Below, in pieces: positions 50,856-60,731 of a stretch of DNA of 64,000 nt. The notes beneath the pieces are model-generated. The model was not told the DNA's origin. It ran no database searches and was given only the letters and a program-made list of their open reading frames with translations. The stretch is taken from the NCBI GenBank assembly GCA_963978905.1, contig OZ022261.1:36192102-36256101 (forward strand), read 5' to 3'. This DNA comes from Trichostrongylus colubriformis (Eukaryota > Nematoda > Chromadorea > Rhabditida > Trichostrongylidae). A program made the translations under genes and the position numbers. Position 1 is the first letter of the stretch, and each line of letters opens with the position of its first letter.

Positions 50856-51457
50856 TGTTTCACTGTGAACAGGAAGTTTTCTGGTACTGCTAGAAAGCAC
50901 TATCGATACTCTTCCTAATGCACTGCACAGCTCTGCAATTCGTTTCGGAAGAATCGAGATATTTGATTTTGAAGTGTGATAACCCCGACCTTGTAGCAAA
51001 CACTGGGCCGAACTTGATCTAAAAAAATTCCTGTTTCACTGTGAGCAGGAAGTTTTGTGGTACTTTTAGAAAGCGCTATCAATGCTCTTTCTAATGCACT
51101 GCACAGCTCTGCAATTCGTTTTGTAAGAATCGAGATATTTGATTTTGAAGTGTGATAACCCCGACCTTGTAGCAAACACTGGGCCGAACTTGATCTAAAA
51201 AAATTCCTGTTTCACTGTGAGCAGGGAGTTTTGTGGTACTTTTAGAAAGCGCTATCAATGCTCTTTCTAATGCAATTTCTAGCTCTGCAATTCGTTTTGG
51301 AAGAATCGAGATATTTGATTTTGAAGTGTGATAACCCCGACCTTGTAGCAAACACTGGGCCGAACTTGATCTAAAAAAATTCCTGTTTCACTGTGAGCAG
51401 GAAGTTTTCTGGTACTGCTAGAAAGCGCTATCAATGCTCTTTCTAATGCACTGCACA

Positions 51458-53143
51458 GCTCTGCAATTCGTTTCGGAAGAATCGAGATATTTGATTTTGA
51501 AGTGTGATAACCCCGACCTTGTAGCAGACATTGGGCCGAACTTGATCTAAAAAAATTCCTGTTTCACTGTGAACAGGAAGTTTTCTGGTACTGCTAGAAA
51601 GCGCTATCAATGCTCTTTCTAATGCACTGCACAGCTCTGCAATTCGTTTTGTAAGAATCGAGATATTTGATTTTGAAGTGTGATAACCCCGACCTTGTAG
51701 CAAACACTGGGCCGAACTTGATCTAAAAAAATTCCTGTTTCACTGTGAGCAGGGAGTTTTGTGGTACTTTTAGAAAGCGCTATCAATGCTCTTTCTAATG
51801 CAATTTCTAGCTCTGCAATTCGTTTTGGAAGAATCGAGATATTTGATTTTGAAGTGTGATAACCCCGACCTTGTAGCAAACACTGGGCCGAACTTGATCT
51901 AAAAAAATTCCTGTTTCACTGTGAGCAGGAAGTTTTCTGGTACTGCTAGAAAGCGCTATCAATGCTCTTTCTAATGCACTGCACAGCTCTGCAATTCGTT
52001 TCGGAAGAATCGAGATATTTGATTTTGAAGTGTGATAACCCCGACCTTGTAGCAGACATTGGGCCGAACTTGATCTAAAAAAATTCCTGTTTCACTGTGA
52101 ACAGGAAGTTTTCTGGTACTGCTAGAAAGCACTATCGATACTCTTCCTAATGCACTGCACAGCTCTGCAATTCGTTTCGGAAGAATCGAGATATTTGATT
52201 TTGAAGTGTGATAACCCCGACCTTGTAGCAAACACTGGGCCGAACTTGATCTAAAAAATTTCCTGTTTCACTGTGAGCAGGAAGTTTTCTGGTACTGCTA
52301 GAAAGCGCTATCAATGCTCTTTCTAATGCACTGCACAGCTCTGCAATTCGTTTCGGAAGAATCGAGATATTTGATTTTGAAGTGTGATAACCCCGACCTT
52401 GTAGCAGACATTGGGCCGAACTTGATCTAAAAAAATTCCTGTTTCACTGTGAACAGGAAGTTTTCTGGTACTGCTAGAAAGCACTATCGATACTCTTCCT
52501 AATGCACTGCACAGCTCTGCAATTCGTTTCGGAAGAATCGAGATATTTGATTTTGAAGTGTGATAACCCCGACCTTGTAGCAAACACTGGGCCGAACTTG
52601 ATCTAAAAAAATTCCTGTTTCACTGTGAGCAGGAAGTTTTGTGGTACTTTTAGAAAGCGCTATCAATGCTCTTTCTAATGCACTGCACAGCTCTGCAATT
52701 CGTTTTGTAAGAATCGAGATATTTGATTTTGAAGTGTGATAACCCCGACCTTGTAGCAAACACTGGGCCGAACTTGATCTAAAAAAATTCCTGTTTCACT
52801 GTGAGCAGGAAGTTTTCTGGTACTGCTAGAAAGCGCTATCAATGCTCTTTCTAATGCACTGCACAGCTCTGTAATTCGTTTCGGAAGAATCGAGCTATTT
52901 GATTTTGAAGTGTGATAACCCCGACCTTGTAGCAGACATTGGGCCGAACTTGATCTAAAAAAATTCCTGTTTCACTGTGAACAGGAAGTTTTCTGGTACT
53001 GCTAGAAAGCACTATCGATACTCTTCCTAATGCACTGCACAGCTCTGCAATTCGTTTCGGAAGAATCGAGATATTTGATTTTGAAGTGTGATAACCCCGA
53101 CCTTGTAGCAAACACTGGGCCGAACTTGATCTAAAAAAATTCC
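51458..53143. repeat. Higher-order block, second copy of 49170-50855
   Basis: Second copy of the 13-unit-offset block. Immediately to its right the GAGCTATTTG variant recurs at spacings of 3, 4 and 2 units (about 53419, 54125, 54477), a shorter local higher-order pattern. Confidence 0.7.
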
Positions 53144-56100
53144 TGTTTCACTGTGAGCAGGAAGTTTTGTGGTACTTTTAGAAAGCGCTATCAATGCTCT
53201 TTCTAATGCACTGCACAGCTCTGCAATTCGTTTTGTAAGAATCGAGATATTTGATTTTGAAGTGTGATAACCCCGACCTTGTAGCAAACACTGGGCCGAA
53301 CTTGATCTAAAAAAATTCCTGTTTCACTGTGAGCAGGAAGTTTTCTGGTACTGCTAGAAAGCGCTATCAATGCTCTTTCTAATGCACTGCACAGCTCTGT
53401 AATTCGTTTCGGAAGAATCGAGCTATTTGATTTTGAAGTGTGATAACCCCGACCTTGTAGCAGACATTGGGCCGAACTTGATCTAAAAAAATTCCTGTTT
53501 CACTGTGAACAGGAAGTTTTCTGGTACTGCTAGAAAGCACTATCGATACTCTTCCTAATGCACTGCACAGCTCTGCAATTCGTTTCGGAAGAATCGAGAT
53601 ATTTGATTTTGAAGTGTGATAACCCCGACCTTGTAGCAAACACTGGGCCGAACTTGATCTAAAAAAATTCCTGTTTCACTGTGAGCAGGAAGTTTTGTGG
53701 TACTTTTAGAAAGCGCTATCAATGCTCTTTCTAATGCACTGCACAGCTCTGCAATTCGTTTTGTAAGAATCGAGATATTTGATTTTGAAGTGTGATAACC
53801 CCGACCTTGTAGCAAACACTGGGCCGAACTTGATCTAAAAAAATTCCTGTTTCACTGTGAGCAGGAAGTTTTGTGGTACTCTTAGAAAGCGCTATCAATG
53901 CTCTTTCTAATGCAATTTCTAGCTCTGCAATTCGTTTTGTAAGAATCGAGATATTTGATTTTGAAGTGTGATAACCCCGACCTTGTAGCAAACACTGGGC
54001 CGAACTTGATCTAAAAAAATTCCTGTTTCACTGTGAGCAGGAAGTTTTCTGGTACTGCTAGAAAGCGCTATCAATGCTCTTTCTAATGCACTGCACAGCT
54101 CTGTAATTCGTTTCGGAAGAATCGAGCTATTTGATTTTGAAGTGTGATAACCCCGACCTTGTAGCAGACATTGGGCCGAACTTGATCTAAAAAAATTCCT
54201 GTTTCACTGTGAGCAGGAAGTTTTGTGGTACTCTTAGAAAGCGCTATCAATGCTCTTTCTAATGCAATTTCTAGCTCTGCAATTCGTTTTGTAAGAATCG
54301 AGATATTTGATTTTGAAGTGTGATAACCCCGACCTTGTAGCAAACACTGGGCCGAACTTGATCTAAAAAAATTCCTGTTTCACTGTGAGCAGGAAGTTTT
54401 CTGGTACTGCTAGAAAGCGCTATCAATGCTCTTTCTAATGCACTGCACAGCTCTGTAATTCGTTTCGGAAGAATCGAGCTATTTGATTTTGAAGTGTGAT
54501 AACCCCGACCTTGTAGCAGACATTGGGCCGAACTTGATCTAAAAAAATTCCTGTTTCACAGTGAACAGGAAGTTTTCTGGTACTGCTAGAAAGCACTATC
54601 GATACTCTTCCTAATGCACTGCACAGCTCTGCAATTCGTTTCGGAAGAATCGAGATATTTGATTTTGAAGTGTGATAACCCCGACCTTGTAGCAAACACT
54701 GGGCCGAACTTGATCTAAAAAAATTCCTGTTTCACTGTGAGCAGGAAGTTTTGTGGTACTTTTAGAAAGCGCTATCAATGCTCTTTCTAATGCACTGCAC
54801 AGCTCTGCAATTCGTTTTGTAAGAATCGAGATATTTGATTTTGAAGTGTGATAACCCCGACCTTGTAGCAAACACTGGGCCGAACTTGATCTAAAAAAAT
54901 TCCTGTTTCACTGTGAGCAGGAAGTTTTGTGGTACTCTTAGAAAGCGCTATCAATGCTCTTTCTAATGCAATTTCTAGCTCTGCAATTCGTTTTGTAAGA
55001 ATCGAGATATTTGATTTTGAAGTGTGATAACCCCGACCTTGTAGCAGACATTGGGCCGAACTTGATCTAAAAAAATTCCTGGTTCACTGTGAGCAGGAAG
55101 TTTTCTGGTACTGCTAGAAAGCACTATCGATACTCTTCCTAATGCAATTTCTAGCTCTGCAATTCGTTTTGGAGGAATCGAGATATTTGATTCTGAAGTG
55201 TGATAACCCCGAACTTGTAGCAAACCCTGCGCCGAACTTGATCTAAAAAAATTCCTGTTTCACTGTGAGCAGGAAGTTTTCTGGTACTGCTAGAAAGCGC
55301 TATCAATGCTCTTTCTAATGCACTGCACAGCTCTGCAATTCGTTTTGTAAGAATCGAGATATTTGATTTTGAAGTGTGATAACCCCGACCTTGTAGCAGA
55401 CATTGGGCCGAACTTGATCTAAAAAAATTCCTGGTTCACTGTGAGCAGGAAGTTTTCTGGTACTGCTAGAAAGCACTATCGATACTCTTCCTAATGCAAT
55501 TTCTAGCTCTGCAATTCGTTTTGGAGGAATCGAGATATTTGATTTTGAAGTGTGATAACCCCGACCTTGTAGCAGACATTGGGCCGAACTTGATCTAAAA
55601 AAATTCCTGGTTCACTGTGAGCAGGAAGTTTTCTGGTACTGCTAGAAAGCACTATCGATACTCTTCCTAATGCAATTTCTAGCTCTGCAATTCGTTTTGG
55701 AGGAATCGAGATATTTGATTCTGAAAAGTGATAACCCCGACCTTGTAGCAGACATTGGGCCGAACTTGATCTAAAAAAATTCCTGTTTCACTGTGAGCAG
55801 GAAGTTTTCTGGTACTGCTAGAAAGCACTATCGATACTCTTCCTAATGCAATTTCTAGCTCTGCAATTCGTTTTGGAGGAATCGAGATATTTGATTTTGA
55901 AGTGTGATAACCCCGACCTTGTAGCAGACATTGGGCCGAACTTGATCTAAAAAAATTCCTGTTTCACTGTGAGCAGGAAGTTTTCTGGTACTGCTAGAAA
56001 GCGCTATCAATGCTCTTTCTAATGCACTGCACAGCTCTGCAATTCGTTTTGTAAGAATCGAGATATTTGATTTTGAAGTGTGATAACCCCGACCTTGTAG

Positions 56101-57018
56101 CAGACATTGGGCCGAACTTGATCTAAAAAAATTCCTGGTTCACTGTGAGCAGGAAGTTTTCTGGTACTGCTAGAAAGCGCTATCAATGCTCTTTCTAATG
56201 CACTGCACAGCTCTGCAATTCGTTTTGTAAGAATCGAGATATTTGATTTTGAAGTGTGATAACCCCGACCTTGTAGCAGACATTGGGCCGAACTTGATCT
56301 AAAAAAATTCCTGTTTCACTGTGAGCAGGAAGTTTTCTGGTACTGCTAGAAAGCGCTATCAATGCTCTTTCTAATGCACTGCACAGCTCTGCAATTCGTT
56401 TTGTAAGAATCGAGATATTTGATTCTGAAAAGTGATAACCCCGACCTTGTAGCAGACATTGGGCCGAACTTGATCTAAAAAAATTCCTGGTTCACTGTGA
56501 GCAGGAAGTTTTCTGGTACTGCTAGAAAGCGCTATCAATGCTCTTTCTAATGCACTGCACAGCTCTGCAATTCGTTTTGTAAGAATCGAGATATTTGATT
56601 TTGAAGTGTGATAACCCCGACCTTGTAGCAGACATTGGGCCGAACTTGATCTAAAAAAATTCCTGGTTCACTGTGAGCAGGAAGTTTTCTGGTACTGCTA
56701 GAAAGCACTATCGATACTCTTCCTAATGCAATTTCTAGCTCTGCAATTCGTTTTGGAGGAATCGAGATATTTGATTTTGAAGTGTGATAACCCCGACCTT
56801 GTAGCAGACATTGGGCCGAACTTGATCTAAAAAAATTCCTGTTTCACTGTGAGCAGGAAGTTTTCTGGTACTGCTAGAAAGCACTATCGATACTCTTCCT
56901 AATGCAATTTCTAGCTCTGCAATTCGTTTTGGAGGAATCGAGATATTTGATTCTGAAAAGTGATAACCCCGACCTTGTAGCAGACATTGGGCCGAACTTG
57001 ATCTAAAAAAATTCCTGG

Positions 57019-60000
57019 AAAAATTCTGTAGGCATGATTTCGAAATATTTGCTTCTACTTGGTCAAAGTCATGGGAATGAGACTTGCGCTATTTCGAAAT
57101 GACAAAAGTAGAACACCCCAGTCAGGAGTTTTTTCAGTTTCAACGAATTTAGTGGAGCATGATCAAAAACGGAAATCTACCTCGAGAAATGTAAGAAACC
57201 GTTAAAGCATCCTCGAAGATAATTTGTGTTTTCTGCATGTACGCTTTACTACTACATATGATATAGCCCATAACCCGCGCAGAACCCAGTGTGACATCGC
57301 GCTCACCTGTTGTCCACGTGTCGCCGTGTTAGCACTTATTCAAGGGCTACTGGGAAAGGGGTTTCTTTCAGCAATTTTTGATACTCATGGAATTGCATGG
57401 GATATTAAAGATCTGCCTTGGTGTGGAAGTGTTACAAACCGTGATCAAATCTGAGATTAATATGAATCTTGGAATATCGTCTGGGCAATTACTACTTGGG
57501 AATTACTTGGACTTTTGATACCGGCCCACATCATACCAGCTGTTTGAGGGATATTGAAAGTGCAGTTTTATGTTTCCAAATAAGTTCGGATTAAGAAAAA
57601 AAGTAATAACCATTCTATTTATAATGAAGGTCCTCATGTGAAGTTAAGCTACATGAAGAGCATGGAACGAGAGGGTTTCAGGTGTCAGGTGTGCGCGAGG
57701 TGGCTTCATTCCATTACGTGATTTAGTGGATTCTGCTTCACTTATAACGTTTAAGCAAATTTTGATAAAATGCGCTCCCCTCCCCTCATGGCTATCACTT
57801 CAAAGTTTTCCAAAATTGTTTGACCCCGGTCAGTGTAGAAGGCTCTCGGAGCTCCAGCCCCATGGGTATGAAAAAGCGCAGTCACTGTGCAAAGCAAAAT
57901 CGATGCGAAAATGGAACGGCGTCAACCTCGAGTTAGCTACCTTTACGAGCACCAACACGGCACCGTTCGCGAGACACGGCTGCATTGGTCAACGCTGCAT
58001 TTGGTCCGAGTACGATTTTCACTTCCCTGAATTTGTATTTGACACCACTGAATTTGTATCCTCTTATGCGGCCCGAGTGAACGGCCTCAGCAAGGTTGTG
58101 AACGAGGGCGACGAAATTTCGGATTTTGCACAGTTGAGATGATATATGTATCTTGTTCATTCGAAATAAGATCCGTTCCTGCTGTGCAAAAGGCTGTTAC
58201 GGAGTATCGTGACAGAGTGAGTTCTGTTCTTAACTTTAGGGATCGATGCACCTCGTCAGAACCAAATGATGTTCGACTAATATACTGTTGAAAGTGGGGA
58301 GAAAAAATCACCCTTTCATTGGCCCCCCTTGTAAATTTGTAGGTAGTGGCTTGAAATGTTGTTGGCTCATTTTTGGACCCAGACTGGACAAATTTCCCTG
58401 GTTCATGCTTCGAAGTGATCAATATGAGTGGCAAGGTGTGATAATCACTGATATAGGCAGGTGTCCTGAAATCAATATCGGCCTTGAGTAGGCAGGCAAT
58501 GCCCCGGTTCCGTTCAAAAACAGAGATCAGACATCCGTAATTATATAATCACAAAATTCACACAAGTGATTACTACTGACCATAGAATGAATGAAAAACG
58601 GTGTAGTAATCAGCCAAGGAGTACTTTGAATTCAATTTAATAAACAAGTTGAGGTTGAAATTATACATGATTGTCATTTATTCGGTTGTCTCGTAGACAA
58701 TGCTCCTGTGATCGCGCGCCACATTGGCCCATCATCACTGTGCCTTCCAATCCCTATTATCGACGCGTTTTCTCCATAATGTTCTTTTTCGATTATAAAT
58801 TTTCTGATTCAATCCCCGGTTTTTTTTCATTTTACGTCTTGAAAATGACCCTCGAAGGATCGAATGGTTTTGGTCTGCACAGTTTAAGTGGCCCTTGCCT
58901 CTCTACTTCCCATTCTTATTATTCTTATTTTATTCATTTTCTGGAAAAGGGGCGAAATCGCAGACGTATCAGTTAATCCAAGGTGTGCGCCATCAGGAAG
59001 TGAAATGCTACGGTGCCTCCATTGTTCGCCTATTCATACTTCATTGCATGGCTTCTACGTTTCATTTTTGCGTTGACCGTGTTAGTGACGCTCTGACAGG
59101 ATTTTGACGAAATTTGCTTTGCTGTGATGGAGTCTAAGATACTCGATCAGGCTCGTTCCGGCCGTATCTTTGTTTCGATTTTTGGAAAGGGAGTTGGGTT
59201 CGGATTAAGTGAACGATCGACCTGGGTCGCTTATTTCGTCGACCCGCTTCGGTACTGACACCTTGGTCAAACCAACGGAAGGCTCACTTCTTCAAATGGA
59301 GAAAGGGTACAGCGCCAGAATCCTTTCATTCCTAGTTGGTTCCCACTTGGATCTCACACTCATATTCCATGGACCCATTAATGTTCCTGTATACAGTTGA
59401 TTAAGTGAAGCAATCGTGATGGGCATCATTTGAGTGTCTGGTTAACAACCACCCAAATGGAATGTGCCATCGGTTATCACGATTGGATATCAATAACGCG
59501 CGCGAAAATCACTCAACACCAGGCGAGCCAAGAAATGCGTGCAACCTGATTTTGCTGCCTATCCTTGCCTTAATTATGGTTCTTTCTCTTGTCGAAACGT
59601 GTCATTTTTTATTCACTTTCACTCACTTTCTCAAAATTCTGCACGGTTCTCTACTGCTGCTGCTGTACAGCCAGGGGTCTCCTATGTGTTGTGCCCGGAT
59701 TTTCGTACCTGTTTCCTTGGCTCCTTGAACGCTTTGCTATATAATGATTTTAACGATGGTCAGTTTCATTCAGGAGGTCGGGGGGTGAGGGGAGGGAGGG
59801 AAACTATTATGCGAATGTATCAATTCACATCACAACACGACCATAACTAGCAGATGACTTTGAGTTGAGAAGAATCTATCTGGAGGCTTAGGAAGGCATG
59901 AAATTTCGTGGTGGATGAACGCTCAGTCCCTTACTCTACCTCTATCCCGTGAGTACAATAGCGTCTGGTTCTATAAAGAAGACATTTGGGTGGCAGGTAG

Positions 60001-60650
60001 CGTTGATTGAGCCGATACGTACTGACACCTGGTCGATCTCGGAGTGTCTCTCAGGCGTGAACGAGTACGGCCCTAGTGGAACTCTACGATAGATTCAGCA
60101 TTATCATGCTCTTTATTGTTGGTCTATTAGTGCTTGCCGAACCTTTCCAGTTGATGGTTATAGAAGTTGTGGAATGGATAGCACTGATATGGTCCACGAA
60201 GGCGGCTTAGGGCTGCAAGAGTGGAAGGAGGAGGGGTGAGGAGATGGAGACCAGTTACGTACATAGTAAACGTAAATCCTCCGCACTCAACAGGTGGCTT
60301 CGCTTATTCGATTGAAACTGTACCGTGCCTTTACTGCTGACGCAGAGAACACATAGTTTTAGCTTATTGTAGGTTGTGGTGCACTATTGGTCTTCCTTTC
60401 AGCGCGTGACCCTTTCCACTAGGTTCAAAACAATAGCAGTTCTGATAGTTCCTAAATCCTCCTTTTTTAGGCTTGCATTAGACCGATTGCACCGATTTGT
60501 TCCGCAGAGTTGTAAAGACGACTTATGCCAATCATCTGAACGATATTGTGATATATTAAGTCTTATAGTCAGAAGAACATATGTGTTTGTGGGTTTTCAC
60601 GTTGTCGTGAAGCAGTTTGTCTGAGGTGCGATGAAGTTCTAGCTCTTATT
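57019..60650. other. Right flank, no recognised gene
   Basis: Unique-looking DNA starts abruptly after the array. ATTTCGAAAT palindromes occur at about 57037 and 57092. The longest open frame is 57726-58142 on the + strand (138 codons, begins MDSASLITF), with a long overlapping antisense frame (58160-57933). Neither has a recognised domain. TTTAATAAAC at about 58638 resembles a polyadenylation signal but has no convincing gene before it. Direct words such as GTACTGACACC recur at 59251 and 60018. Confidence 0.4.
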
Positions 60651-60654
60651 TCAG

Positions 60655-60731
60655 ATGGACGCGACATGGGTTACTGGCGATGGTTCTCCTCGACTCTCAA
60701 GAACGGAGCGAAAGCCACAACCGCTACAGAG
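60655..60731 (+). CDS. Candidate first exon after a splice acceptor (weak)
   Basis: TTATTTCAG ends at 60654 and is followed at once by ATG, then 25 open codons (MDATWVTGDGSPRLSRTERK...), then AG and a GTACGC donor. The layout mimics the tetraspanin start in this window: acceptor immediately before ATG. A possible next exon begins after CTTCAG at about 61376 in a matching phase, stays open for about 53 codons and then stops. No domain is recognised. It may be coincidence. Confidence 0.2.

Larger units (their letters stand above)
15829..57018. repeat. Satellite array: about 234 copies of a 176-bp unit
   Basis: A 176-bp unit is repeated head to tail without interruption. Fixed landmarks in each unit, in order on the + strand: GAGCAGGAAG, TGGTAC, TAGAAAGC, GCTCTGCAATTCG, ATCGAG, GTGATAACCCCGA, TTGTAGCA, GGGCC, GAACTTGATCTAAAAAAATTCCTG, TTCAC. 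Repeat spacing is exactly 176 bp except at six sites: +2 (A run) at about 22675, 32535, 43100 and 46622; +1 at about 40455; +3 at about 41105. Subtracting these 12 bases gives 234.0 units. Units are highly similar and differ at recurring positions. The first unit (15829-15975) is diverged at its edge (AGTAAGAACCTCTGTGG). The last stops mid-unit after ATTCCTGG. The family is not one I recognise. It has no spacers, no target-site features and no internal transposon. Confidence 0.98.

Noticed and set aside
15829..57018. More than 200 similar minus-strand open frames of 70-100 codons (MLQGRGYHTSKSNISI-type)
   Set aside because: They repeat at 176 bp with the satellite and overlap each other. They shift frame from unit to unit and have no start context or separate promoter. 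They are a property of the repeat and not a gene family.
15829..57018. CRISPR array
   Set aside because: The copies are contiguous 176-bp tandem units with no unique spacers, in a eukaryotic context without cas genes.
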